Source of the DNA: Proteiniclasticum sp043951855
GTDB lineage: Bacteria; Bacillota; Clostridia; Clostridiales; Clostridiaceae
Length of the DNA stretch: 64,000 nucleotides
NCBI RefSeq assembly: GCF_043951855.1
Contig: NZ_JBINJW010000013.1
Span: 1 to 64,000 of the forward strand
Reading direction: 5' to 3'
Part shown: in pieces, positions 1-7,753 of the stretch
Layout of the letters: every line of letters begins with the position of its first letter
How positions within the stretch are numbered: the stretch's first letter is position 1
Notes under the pieces: generated by a model
What the model was told of the DNA's origin: nothing
What the model saw: the letters and a program-made list of their open reading frames with translations, nothing else
The model's database searches: none
Position numbers and translations under genes: made by a program

Positions 1-43
1 GAGGGGTGATGCTGCTGATAGAAAGCCGCATCCCCCTCTTTTT
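1..43 (+). terminator. Hairpin with T-run at window edge
   Basis: The arms at 1-12 and 28-38 (GAGGGGTGATGC and GCATCCCCCTC) pair with one bulge and are followed by a short T-run at 39-43. The T-run suits a plus-strand transcript entering from outside the window. The CHAD gene that converges from the other side may also use the hairpin, but its T-run would lie beyond the edge. Confidence 0.55.
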
Positions 44-84
44 ATGTTATTTGTCGTTTCATCTTCTACTTTATGGTGCACCGT

Positions 85-978
85 TTAATGCTGAACCACC
101 CTTTTCAGCTTATGCTTATATTCCTCTCTTTCCCTACTGATGTAGTTCAGAAATCCTGTCCGAAGTTTTTCTTCCTCCTCTGTGGTTTCAAACGAAGAAA
201 CAATTTTAAGGTGCACATCCGCATCATGGATTTTCCCTGCAGTATCCTGTATTCTTTTCAGGTGCTCCGCCCTTTTCATGGCGAGATCGCCCAGAAGGTC
301 ATCCTTCATCTGCAATGTATAGTTGATGTTTTTCGCCAATACTCTCAGTTTATGGACTTCTTTTTCCGAATCGTAATCAAGCTTCCTTTCCATCTCGGAA
401 AAATGATCCATCAGCTCCTGATATCTGTCAGCAATGAATGTTTCGCTGTCTTTATCCAGAACCAGGGTGGAATTCCTGAAGAGCTGCTTTCCATAACCCA
501 AAAACCGCTTCAGCGTCTCCTCATACCTGACTCTGAATGCTATAGGATCCAGTTTCTCTTCCTTCCCTCTAAAGAACCTGGTCTTCTCCATTTCTCTCTC
601 ATTCATTTCATAAAAGAGGTTCTTCTCTTCTTCCGTGAGCTGACTGCTGAATTTCTCAGACGATTTGAGATACACATGTTTCGCACGTAGAGATCCGAAA
701 TTACGAAGCAGCATCTTCAGACTAGAGATGAGCTCCTTTCTCTCCTTCTTTTTCAGCAGCGGCTTGTGGAAATAGAGCAGTGAAATCAGTTTTCTGATAT
801 TGATGCGAAGATCGTGAATGATTTCCTCAAGTTCCGTTTCATCGGGATTTCTCCTCAGTTTCATGAGCAGCAGATCCTGTGCAAGAAAAATCACCTTGGC
901 ATCCATCTGGAACTGATCGATCAGTGTGTTTTTCATTTTCATCCTTCTCACCCGACTTTTCTTCACTTTTTTCAACAT
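85..978 (-). CDS. CHAD domain-containing protein
   Basis: This 297-residue, highly charged helical protein shows the repeated CHAD pattern: IHDLRINIRKL near residue 54, VHKLRVLAKNINYTL near residue 205 and IQDTAGKIHDADVHL near residue 243. CHAD domains are histidine-rich helical domains that bind inorganic polyphosphate and often lie next to CYTH phosphatases; no CYTH partner is visible here. The reading starts at ATG 978, which has a weak ribosome site. An internal ATG at 936 preceded by AGAAGG would give a protein 14 residues shorter. The gene stands alone and diverges from the liv operon. The family call is solid, and the cellular role is not known. Confidence 0.8.
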   Translation of the reverse strand: MLKKVKKSRVRRMKMKNTLIDQFQMDAKVIFLAQDLLLMKLRRNPDETELEEIIHDLRINIRKLISLLYFHKPLLKKKERKELISSLKMLLRNFGSLRAKHVYLKSSEKFSSQLTEEEKNLFYEMNEREMEKTRFFRGKEEKLDPIAFRVRYEETLKRFLGYGKQLFRNSTLVLDKDSETFIADRYQELMDHFSEMERKLDYDSEKEVHKLRVLAKNINYTLQMKDDLLGDLAMKRAEHLKRIQDTAGKIHDADVHLKIVSSFETTEEEEKLRTGFLNYISREREEYKHKLKRVVQH

Positions 979-1029
979 TTTCCATCTTTTTTTAAATTTC
1001 TTTCAATGATTTTCCTAACTTCATCATAG

Positions 1030-1200
1030 ATTTAATTATTACGGATATCAAGAAATTCCACCATTGTTATTCGTTTATTTATAGTTATGACGGTTTTGTA
1101 AACGATGTTCATTAACAAATGTAAATTTATCACCTCTACTGTCACTATGGTAAACATTTACCACTATTAACAAATCAAAATAATCGAACTAAAAATAATA
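1030..1200. other. AT-rich divergent intergenic region
   Basis: This non-coding stretch lies between the CHAD gene and the liv promoter. It holds an inverted repeat, GGTAAA-CA-TTTACC at 1149-1162, and a related half-site (GTAAATTTATCACC) at about 1120-1133. These could be operator half-sites for one of the flanking promoters. No reading frame with a ribosome site was seen. Confidence 0.35.
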
Positions 1201-1229
1201 TTGACTTATTCTTATTAGAATGATAATAT
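1201..1229 (+). promoter_or_regulatory. Sigma-A promoter of the liv operon
   Basis: TTGACT at 1201-1206 and TAATAT at 1224-1229 are separated by exactly 17 bases, so transcription should start near 1236. The start lies about 35 bases before the T-box structure, which makes this the natural promoter for the leader and livKHMGF. Confidence 0.75.
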
Positions 1230-1269
1230 CACTTCATGATAAAAATTAATAAATAAATTACACAAATGT

Positions 1270-1523
1270 TGACGAAGAAAAAAACTACCTGGTAGATCCA
1301 CAGAGAATCGGAGAAGCTGAGAACCGATGAGATACTTGTAGACAATAAATCACTTCCGAGTTTCATGACTGAAAATTCTCCAGTAAGTCATGACGCCTAC
1401 CAGCGTTACATGGTTAGGGTTTAATAGAACCTGATGAGATAATATCAGCGATGATATTATGAAAATAAAGTGGTACCGTGCTTTTGCACCTTTATTATGT
1501 TCTACATAATAAGGGTTTTTTTT
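1270..1523 (+). promoter_or_regulatory. T-box riboswitch leader, probably tRNA-Ile
   Basis: The conserved T-box element AAAGTGGTACCGTG is at 1467-1480. Its bulge UGGU would pair with a tRNA acceptor end ACCA. Upstream, the distal Stem I pattern (AGAGA, then loop GCTGAGA) lies at about 1312-1328. GAAG at 1274-1277 can pair with CTTC at 1353-1356 as the stem base. The specifier position, read from the consensus spacing before ACUUCCGAG, is ATC at 1349-1351 (Ile). A hairpin resembling Stem III (ATAATATCA/TGATATTAT) lies at 1440-1460. Uncharged tRNA should prevent the terminator at 1489-1522. That the leader is a T-box is clear; the Ile assignment is an alignment by eye. Confidence 0.88.
1489..1522 (+). 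terminator. T-box intrinsic terminator
   Basis: CCTTTATTATGT at 1489-1500 pairs with ACATAATAAGG at 1504-1514 and is followed by eight T. It competes with the antiterminator built on the T-box sequence just before it and stops transcription before livK when charged tRNA is plentiful. Confidence 0.9.
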
Positions 1524-1570
1524 ATACAAAAGAAATAATCAAATTTATCAAAATGATGGAGGGAACACAA

Positions 1571-2734
1571 ATGAAAAAGGGAATGAAATTATTCACAGCC
1601 GGACTCTTATCCTCACTTATGCTCGCAGGATGCGGTGCAAAGGAATCTGTAGGAGACGGTGACACCGTCAAACTGGGACTTAATTATGAATTGTCCGGTA
1701 ATGTATCCACTTACGGAACCAGCCTAGTCAATGGAATCGAATTTGCAGTGAAGGAGATCAACGCCAATGGTGGTGTGCTCGGAAAGCAGATCGAACTTGT
1801 CAAAGTGGACAATAAGTCATCAGGAGAAGAGGCTGCCAATGTCTCATCCAGACTTGCAACCAGAGACAACGTAGTGGCCATCCTCGGACCTGCAACATCA
1901 GGTAATACAAAATCAGCACTTCCACCAGCGGAAGAAAACAAAGTACCCCTGATATCAGCGTCCGCCACCGCTGACGATGTAACCCTTGATTCAAATGGAA
2001 ATGTCAGACAGTATGTCTTCAAAACCTGTTTCAGCGACTCCTTCCAGGGTGTCACCATGGCAAACTTTGCCGCAAAGGAACTGGGACTTCTGAAGACTGC
2101 GATTCTGAGAGATAACACCTCTGATTACAGCCAGGGACTTACAGATGCCTATAAGAACACCTATGGTGCTTTAGGAGGAGAAGTCGTTGCCGAGGAAGCT
2201 TATCAGGCAAAAGATACAGACTTCAAAACACTTCTCACAACCATAAAAGCATCCGACCCGGATGTACTGTTTGTTCCAGGTTACTATGAAGAAGTCGGTC
2301 TTATCATCAAACAGGCAAGAGAACTTGGAATGAACATGCCTGTTCTAGGCGCAGATGGTTTCGACTCTCCAAAACTTCTGGAAATCGCAGGAGCAGACAA
2401 TCTGAACGGAACCTACTACTCCAATCACTATTCATCAGGCGATACTTCCGATGAAGTGGTGGAATTCAAGACTTCCTTCAACACGGAATACGGTGCAGAC
2501 CCGGATGCCTTCAACGCATTAGGCTATGACATGGCGTACATGGTGGCAGATGCTCTTGAAAGAGCCGGCGAAGTGGATCGTGAAAAACTGAAAGAAGCTC
2601 TGGAAGCTACTGAAAACTTCAAGGGCATCACAGGATCACTGTCCATCGATGAATTCCACAACCCTGTTAAAGCTGTGACCATTCTTGAGGTGAAAGATGG
2701 CGTACCGACTTACCTCATGAAGCAGCAACCATAA
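1571..2734 (+). CDS. livK: Branched-chain amino acid ABC transporter substrate-binding lipoprotein
   Basis: This 387-residue periplasmic-binding-protein-like receptor (Peripla_BP_6/LivK type) captures leucine, isoleucine or valine outside the cell for the LivHMGF permease. Its signal peptide ends in a lipobox, LMLAGC, with the lipidated cysteine at residue 21. The mature part opens with KLGLNYELSGNVSTYG and contains NGGVLGKQIELV, both typical of the family. I start it at ATG 1571, seven bases after GGAGGG. Reading upstream from 1478 would run through the T-box terminator, so it is rejected. It is first in a five-gene operon and is followed by a perfect hairpin that may protect its message. 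Confidence 0.93.
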   Translation: MKKGMKLFTAGLLSSLMLAGCGAKESVGDGDTVKLGLNYELSGNVSTYGTSLVNGIEFAVKEINANGGVLGKQIELVKVDNKSSGEEAANVSSRLATRDNVVAILGPATSGNTKSALPPAEENKVPLISASATADDVTLDSNGNVRQYVFKTCFSDSFQGVTMANFAAKELGLLKTAILRDNTSDYSQGLTDAYKNTYGALGGEVVAEEAYQAKDTDFKTLLTTIKASDPDVLFVPGYYEEVGLIIKQARELGMNMPVLGADGFDSPKLLEIAGADNLNGTYYSNHYSSGDTSDEVVEFKTSFNTEYGADPDAFNALGYDMAYMVADALERAGEVDREKLKEALEATENFKGITGSLSIDEFHNPVKAVTILEVKDGVPTYLMKQQP

Positions 2735-2752
2735 AACAGACCATAAGGATAG

Positions 2753-2773
2753 GGCTGTCTAGTTTAGACAGCC
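2753..2773 (+). promoter_or_regulatory. Intercistronic hairpin between livK and livH
   Basis: GGCTGTCTA at 2753-2761 and TAGACAGCC at 2765-2773 form a perfect 9-bp stem with a three-base loop. No T-run follows, so full termination is unlikely. Its place after the binding-protein gene suggests it stabilises the 3' end of livK mRNA, raising binding protein over permease; that role is inference. Confidence 0.6.
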
Positions 2774-2800
2774 TCTACTCCATTTAAAGGAGGAATCATC

Positions 2801-3685
2801 TTGGAACAAATCATACAGCAGCTGATAAACGGTGTCTCACTGGGCAGCATCTACGCGCTCATCGCTCTTGGATATACAATGGTATATGGAATCATAAATC
2901 TTATTAACTTCGCCCATGGAGATGTACTGATGATCGGTGCTTACATCGGCTTCGCTCTGACAGGTATTTTCGGTTTTTCTTTCTTCCCCGCCCTGATCGT
3001 ATCCATGCTGGCATGTGGGATTCTGGGTATGGTCATTGAAAAGGTCGCTTACAAACCCCTTAGAGGAGCGTCGAGAATCTCGAACCTGATCACTGCCATA
3101 GCTGTATCTCTTTTTCTTCAGTACGGTATGATGTATTTCGTCGGACCGGAAAGCCGAACCTATAAAGAAGTGCTTCCGTCATCACAGATCAAAGTCATGG
3201 GAACCGGAGCCGTCATTGACATCAAGAGTTTTTACATCATCGGAATCACCATTATTCTGATGCTGGTGCTTATGTATATCACAAACAGAACGAAAATCGG
3301 AAAATCCATGAGAGCTCTTTCCCAGGATAAAGATGCTGCGGAACTCATGGGCATCAACGTGAATAAAACCATCTCCTACACCTTCTTCATCGGCTCTGCT
3401 CTTGCAGGTGCAGCTGGAGTGCTTATCGGCGTCTATTACAGTACACTGAATCCGCTCATGGGCGCTACGCCAGGTCTGAAAGCCTTTGTCTCAGCTGTAA
3501 TCGGTGGAATCGGAATCATTCCAGGCGCAGTATTCGGCGGTTTCTTCCTGGGTCTCATCGAGACACTTGTCAGCTCCATAGGTGGTTCACTCTATAAAGA
3601 TGCAGTCGCTTTTCTCATTCTGATTCTGGTACTGCTCATTAAGCCTACAGGTCTTATGGGTTATAAAGAACAGGAAAAGGTATAG
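2801..3685 (+). CDS. livH: Branched-chain amino acid ABC transporter permease LivH
   Basis: This 294-residue membrane protein with about eight hydrophobic segments is one of the two channel subunits of the high-affinity branched-chain amino acid importer. It shows the family opening NGVSLGSIYALIALGYTMVYGI, followed by INFAHGDVLMIGAY, and ends near a conserved GLIETL loop. It uses a TTG start at 2801, eight bases after AAAGGAGG. It lies between livK and livM with a 66-base gap before it and 8 bases after it. Confidence 0.94.
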   Translation: MEQIIQQLINGVSLGSIYALIALGYTMVYGIINLINFAHGDVLMIGAYIGFALTGIFGFSFFPALIVSMLACGILGMVIEKVAYKPLRGASRISNLITAIAVSLFLQYGMMYFVGPESRTYKEVLPSSQIKVMGTGAVIDIKSFYIIGITIILMLVLMYITNRTKIGKSMRALSQDKDAAELMGINVNKTISYTFFIGSALAGAAGVLIGVYYSTLNPLMGATPGLKAFVSAVIGGIGIIPGAVFGGFFLGLIETLVSSIGGSLYKDAVAFLILILVLLIKPTGLMGYKEQEKV

Positions 3686-3693
3686 GAGGTAAC

Positions 3694-4617
3694 ATGAAGG
3701 AATTAATCAGCAAAAACAATATCGTAAAAGCGGCGATGGTTCTGGCTCTTTATCTCACCGTATACCTTCTGATGAATGCAGGAATCATCGATTCCTACAT
3801 ATTTCTGAATATCGTAAGTATCGGAATCAACATCATACTTGCAGTCAGCCTGAATCTCATCACCGGTTTCACCGGTCAGCTTTCACTGGGACATGCGGCA
3901 TTCATGTCCATAGGCGCTTACGCATCAGGGATTCTTACAGCGAAACTGGGACTCCCCTTCATCGCTGGTATTCTCGGTGCAGCCCTTGCCGCAGCCCTTG
4001 CAGGCGTTCTCATCGGTGTCCCCACATTACGTCTCAAAGGAGATTATCTTGCCATCGCAACTTTGGGGTTCGGAGAAATCATCAGAATCATCGGCCTCAA
4101 CTGGAAATATGTTGGGGGTGCCATGGGACTCAATGACATTCCCCGGTATACCAACTGGACGTGGCTTTATTGGATCATCGTTCTTACAGTGGTAATCATA
4201 TGGAATTTTCTTTCCTCCTACAACGGAAGAGCAGTCATTTCCATCAAGGAGGATGAGATCGCATCCACTTCCATGGGCGTCAACACGAACTACTACAAAG
4301 TGCTGGTATTTACCATAGGTGCACTGTTCGCAGGAATCGCAGGTGCTCTTTATGCCAATTATTTCTATTTCATCAAACCGGATTCCTTCGGATTCATGAA
4401 GTCCGTGGATATTCTAGTCATCGTCGTATTAGGTGGCCTGGGCAGCATCAGAGGAAGCATCATAAGCGCCATCGCCTTATCACTGGTATCTTTGTCTCTG
4501 CAGGGAATCCCAGAACTTCGAATGGTCATCTATGCTGTGATTCTATTCATCATGATGGTGTATAAGCCTCAGAGAATACTCGGTTCTTTCAGAAAACTTG
4601 TGAAAAAGGAGGTATAA
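3694..4617 (+). CDS. livM: Branched-chain amino acid ABC transporter permease LivM
   Basis: This 307-residue polytopic membrane protein is the second channel subunit of the Liv importer. It carries the family stretch NLITGFTGQLSLGHAAFMSIGAY near residue 55 and the EAA-like loop around ISIKEDEIASTSMGV that contacts the ATPases. The ATG at 3694 follows GGAGG closely. The stop is one base before livG, so the two are probably translated in a coupled way. Confidence 0.94.
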   Translation: MKELISKNNIVKAAMVLALYLTVYLLMNAGIIDSYIFLNIVSIGINIILAVSLNLITGFTGQLSLGHAAFMSIGAYASGILTAKLGLPFIAGILGAALAAALAGVLIGVPTLRLKGDYLAIATLGFGEIIRIIGLNWKYVGGAMGLNDIPRYTNWTWLYWIIVLTVVIIWNFLSSYNGRAVISIKEDEIASTSMGVNTNYYKVLVFTIGALFAGIAGALYANYFYFIKPDSFGFMKSVDILVIVVLGGLGSIRGSIISAIALSLVSLSLQGIPELRMVIYAVILFIMMVYKPQRILGSFRKLVKKEV

Positions 4618-4618
4618 A

Positions 4619-5407
4619 ATGGCACTGCTTAACGTAACGAAACTCACTAAAAACTTTGGTGGCGTAAAAGCTGTCACCGATGTCGATCTTGATGTGGAAG
4701 AAAACACCATCACCGGAATCATCGGTCCCAACGGTGCCGGAAAGACGACCTTTTTCAATCTTCTCACCGGGATCTACAAGCCCAGCTCAGGAGACATCAT
4801 CTATCACATCAACGGTGATGTGAAAAGCCGCATGCTGAAGCCTCAGAAGATGACCAGTTATGGAATCGCAAGAACATTTCAGAACATAAGACTGTTCAAG
4901 GAAATGACCGTCACCGATAATGTTCTGCTTGGTTATCACTGCAATCTTTCCTATGGTGTGCTTCCTTCCATATTGAGACTTCCCTCCTATTTCAGGGAAG
5001 AATCCAAAGCTCTTTCCAAAGCCCATGAACTTCTGAAGATCTTCAATCTCTATGACAAAAGAGAGGAACTGGCTAAAAACCTTTCCTACGGAGACCAGCG
5101 TAAAGTGGAAATTGCCAGAGCTATGGCGGCGGACCCGAAGATCCTTCTTCTGGATGAGCCTGCTGCCGGTATGAATCCCAATGAGACAAAAGAACTCACA
5201 AAACTCATCAAATGGGTTCAGGAAGAATTCCAGCTTACCATTATTCTCATTGAACATGACATGTCACTGGTCATGAAATTATGCGATAAGATTTTCGTAT
5301 TCGACTATGGACACCTCATAGCTGAAGGAGATGCGGAAAGTATACAGAACAATGAAAGAGTGCTCAAAGCGTATCTGGGAGGTGATTACGTTGCTGAAGC
5401 TCGATAA
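4619..5407 (+). CDS. livG: Branched-chain amino acid ABC transporter ATPase LivG
   Basis: This 262-residue cytoplasmic ATP-binding subunit powers the Liv importer with LivF. Walker A is GPNGAGKT at residues 36-43, the signature is LSYGDQRKVEIARA, and Walker B is ILLLDEPAAGM. The C-terminal segment ending GDYV is typical of LivG rather than LivF. The ATG follows GGAGG by five bases. The gene end overlaps the TTG start of livF by 17 bases. Confidence 0.94.
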   Translation: MALLNVTKLTKNFGGVKAVTDVDLDVEENTITGIIGPNGAGKTTFFNLLTGIYKPSSGDIIYHINGDVKSRMLKPQKMTSYGIARTFQNIRLFKEMTVTDNVLLGYHCNLSYGVLPSILRLPSYFREESKALSKAHELLKIFNLYDKREELAKNLSYGDQRKVEIARAMAADPKILLLDEPAAGMNPNETKELTKLIKWVQEEFQLTIILIEHDMSLVMKLCDKIFVFDYGHLIAEGDAESIQNNERVLKAYLGGDYVAEAR

Positions 5408-6095
5408 TCTATCCGTCCACTATGGCGCGATACAGGCTCTTAGAAACATCTCCCTGGAAATCGGTCAAGGAGAAGTCGTTTCCCTCATCGGTGCCAACGG
5501 TTCTGGAAAAACCACAACTTTACGGACCATCTCCGGCCTGGTCAGGAAATCCTCTGGTGAAATACTCTATGACAACAAGGATATTTCAAAGAAGCAGGCT
5601 TCGGATATCGTGAAGATGGGACTTTCTCATGTTCCAGAAGGAAGACGTATTTTCCCCAGAATGAGTGTATATGAAAACCTCGAAGTGGGTGCCATTACCA
5701 GAAAGGATAAGGATGGCGTGGAAAAAGATTTCAAACGGTCCTTCGAACTGTTCCCTCGTCTTCTGGAAAGAAAGCATCAGATGGCAGGAACTTTGTCTGG
5801 TGGTGAGCAGCAGATGCTCGCCATTGCACGTGGACTTCTTTCAAGACCAAAACTTCTGCTGCTGGATGAGCCTTCCATGGGACTGGCTCCACTGATTGTA
5901 GAGGAAATCTTCACGATTCTTCGCGATATCAACGAGACAGGCACCACCATCCTGCTGGTGGAGCAGAACGCAAACCTTGCTCTTAATTTTTCCAATCGTG
6001 CATATATCCTGAAAAACGGAATCATTGACCTGGAAGGATACTCCAAAGACCTTCTCCATAATGAAGAAGTCAAGAAAGCCTATCTGGGCGCATAG
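5391..6095 (+). CDS. livF: Branched-chain amino acid ABC transporter ATPase LivF
   Basis: This 234-residue partner ATPase of LivG has Walker A GANGSGKT at residues 34-41, signature LSGGEQQMLAIARG and Walker B LLLLDEPSMGLAP. I start it at TTG 5391, eight bases after a strong ribosome site (GGGAGGTGAT, 5377-5386). This gives the usual family N-terminus MLKLDNLSVHYG and a normal length. The longer reading from 5331 adds residues unrelated to the family. The ribosome site and start lie inside livG, and a strong terminator follows. Confidence 0.92.
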   Translation: MLKLDNLSVHYGAIQALRNISLEIGQGEVVSLIGANGSGKTTTLRTISGLVRKSSGEILYDNKDISKKQASDIVKMGLSHVPEGRRIFPRMSVYENLEVGAITRKDKDGVEKDFKRSFELFPRLLERKHQMAGTLSGGEQQMLAIARGLLSRPKLLLLDEPSMGLAPLIVEEIFTILRDINETGTTILLVEQNANLALNFSNRAYILKNGIIDLEGYSKDLLHNEEVKKAYLGA

Positions 6096-6096
6096 A

Positions 6097-6142
6097 AAGA
6101 AGACCGGTGAGCGTCATTTTCACTCATCGGTCTTCTTTTTTT
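6097..6142 (+). terminator. Terminator of the liv operon
   Basis: AAGAAGACCGGTGAG at 6097-6111 pairs with CTCATCGGTCTTCTT at 6123-6137 with one mismatch, followed by T residues to 6142. It ends the plus-strand liv transcript just before the convergent ECF sigma operon. The next 100 bases hold nothing I recognise. Confidence 0.9.
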
Positions 6143-6243
6143 GCACTGTGGTCTGCTGCATTTAGAGGGTCTCCATATGGAAGATCGAAAACCCGGGTAT
6201 TGACCTGGAGCAATCCGTTTCAGAGTCCTTGTTCCTTCAGATG

Positions 6244-6792
6244 CTACGCATCAAAATCGAAGAACTCTTCCTGTGGCACATTGAACTCCTCATAAATCGT
6301 CTCCGTTCTCACTGAATAGAACAAAGATCCCAATACAACGACGATAATGAATGGCAGGAGGACGGCTATGGCAAGTATCGCAATGAGGGACCTGTTTCCT
6401 TTCTTGACCGTTCTCTCACTATATGGATTATCATGATAATGATCAAGCGCTTTGGCGCAGTTGGGGCAGACTTTGTAGTGAGGCTCCACTGCCATGCCAC
6501 AGTCAGGACATCTTTCCTTCAGATCTGCTCCACAGGATGGACAGGTCATGAATTCAGGCCTCACCCGTTCTCCACAGTTCGCGCAGGATAGCGAAGAATA
6601 GTTTTCCCTGAAGATAAGATAGATGATGAGACCCAGCAGTGAGGGCACGAATACAGCAACAATGGTCCACAACAGTGCATTCATCCCTCTCTCGCTGGCA
6701 TCCCGATAGACATAGACGCCAATCATGACGGGAATGACGAAAATGAAAAGCAGTATGATCAGCAGTGGTATGGTGGATAGAAATATACTCAT
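6244..6792 (-). CDS. Membrane protein with paired zinc ribbons, ECF operon
   Basis: This 182-residue protein has two hydrophobic segments near the N-terminus (about residues 6-26 and 40-62), then four CxxC knuckles (CANC, CPSC, CPDC, CPNC) forming a double zinc ribbon. A third membrane segment lies near residues 134-158, with a short acidic tail after it. The zinc ribbons probably face the cytoplasm between membrane anchors. It is the last gene of the sigma operon, and its ATG overlaps the stop of the preceding gene by four bases (ATGA). It may act in stress sensing or signalling with the sigma factor; the function is unknown. Confidence 0.7.
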   Translation of the reverse strand: MSIFLSTIPLLIILLFIFVIPVMIGVYVYRDASERGMNALLWTIVAVFVPSLLGLIIYLIFRENYSSLSCANCGERVRPEFMTCPSCGADLKERCPDCGMAVEPHYKVCPNCAKALDHYHDNPYSERTVKKGNRSLIAILAIAVLLPFIIVVVLGSLFYSVRTETIYEEFNVPQEEFFDFDA

Positions 6793-7139
6793 CGGTAAAG
6801 AACCTCCTTATAATTGATGTAGAGTTTATTTAATCCGTAGAAGAGGATGATCACGGATAAACTGACTATGATGAAGAGAGCAGCCATAAGATTCACTACC
6901 CATAATGGAAGTGCAGCTGCAACACCTAGAAGAAATGACAGGGCGTAATTGAAAAGAATCACAGCCAGAGAAGTCATCACCACAATGATTTTCCATTCTC
7001 TTTTCTCTTTTGAGATTCCCTCCAGTTTCTTCTGATCATAGAAAGGCTGCACGATGAACACTTCCTCCCTCTCCTCCAAAGATCTTATTTCTTCAAAAGC
7101 ATTACTGATTTTATCGTCAAAATCCTGGTTCTCATTCAT
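6789..7139 (-). CDS. Small membrane protein, candidate anti-sigma factor
   Basis: This 116-residue protein has an acidic soluble N-terminal half (residues 1-48) and two membrane segments (about 49-70 and 78-103). Its start overlaps the end of the ECF sigma gene by eight bases, the usual place for a membrane anti-sigma factor. It lacks the HxxxCxxC zinc anti-sigma motif. The anti-sigma role therefore rests on position and topology only. I do not recognise its family. Confidence 0.6.
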   Translation of the reverse strand: MNENQDFDDKISNAFEEIRSLEEREEVFIVQPFYDQKKLEGISKEKREWKIIVVMTSLAVILFNYALSFLLGVAAALPLWVVNLMAALFIIVSLSVIILFYGLNKLYINYKEVLYR

Positions 7140-7617
7140 CTCTCAATTCCCTCCTTAATTCCTCTCTTGCCGCATGAAGTCTGGACTTGACAGTCCCTTC
7201 CTTAACCCCTGCAAGTTCAGCGATTTCTCTGGTTGAATATCCTTCATAATAGTGCAGAACAACTATCATCCTTTTCCTTCGATCCAGGCTCCCAAGCGCT
7301 TCAAGAAGTTCCTCACGGGCTGAGTCCTCCTTCGCGTATTCCGCGCTTTCAAGAACATAGTCCTTCTGCTCACTGGATCTGAATTCAGAAAACAGACTTT
7401 CAAAGGCACGTTTTTTCAGCATGCTGCGGTATGTGTTGACGCAGATTTTAGTGAGCCATGGGTAAAAAGACTGCTGTGAATTATATGTACCTATCCCTTT
7501 CAGGACTTTCAGCCAGGTCTCCTGATAGAGTTCTTCCGCTCTCAGTGGATCCCTTTCAAGCTTCAGACACAGAAAGTAAAGCCTTCTCCCATATTCATCA
7601 ATGAACTCATCAATCAT
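7132..7617 (-). CDS. ECF-type RNA polymerase sigma factor
   Basis: This 161-residue sigma-70 family protein has region 2 (RAEELYQETWLKVLKG, near residues 25-45 from this start) and region 4 (a helix-turn-helix with YYEGYSTREIAELAGVKEGTVKSRL split over residues 120-145). Like other ECF sigma factors it directs RNA polymerase to stress promoters. I prefer ATG 7617, preceded by AGGTGA; a TTG at 7635 would add six residues. It heads an operon with two membrane proteins and has an ECF-like promoter upstream, suggesting autoregulation. Confidence 0.88.
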   Translation of the reverse strand: MIDEFIDEYGRRLYFLCLKLERDPLRAEELYQETWLKVLKGIGTYNSQQSFYPWLTKICVNTYRSMLKKRAFESLFSEFRSSEQKDYVLESAEYAKEDSAREELLEALGSLDRRKRMIVVLHYYEGYSTREIAELAGVKEGTVKSRLHAAREELRRELRDE

Positions 7618-7656
7618 CCTGTCACCTGCCTTCAACTTGATCCTCTTATCTATATA

Positions 7657-7682
7657 TACATCAGTTTATACCGAAAGGTTCA
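7657..7682 (-). promoter_or_regulatory. ECF-type promoter candidate
   Basis: Reading the minus strand, TGAACC (7682-7677) is followed after 16 bases by TGTA (7660-7657). This is close to the ECF pattern TGAAAC-N16-CGTA known for SigW-like factors. It lies about 40 bases before the sigma gene, as expected for self-activation. The match is imperfect. Confidence 0.45.
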
Positions 7683-7712
7683 TTTTAAATTCAGATTCTC
7701 CTGTTTCATCAC

Positions 7713-7746
7713 AAAAAAATCATAAGTCAGACGCTGACTTATGATT
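7713..7746 (-). terminator. Terminator downstream of coaBC
   Basis: AATCATAAGTCAG (7718-7730) and CTGACTTATGATT (7734-7746) are perfect 13-bp arms with a three-base loop. On the minus strand seven T follow. It separates the coaBC operon from the sigma operon. Confidence 0.9.
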
Positions 7747-7753
7747 TTCTGCT

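Noticed and set aside
1478..1570. Longer N-terminus of LivK read from 1478
   Set aside because: It runs through the T-box element and terminator and lacks a ribosome site; the lipoprotein signal starts at 1571.
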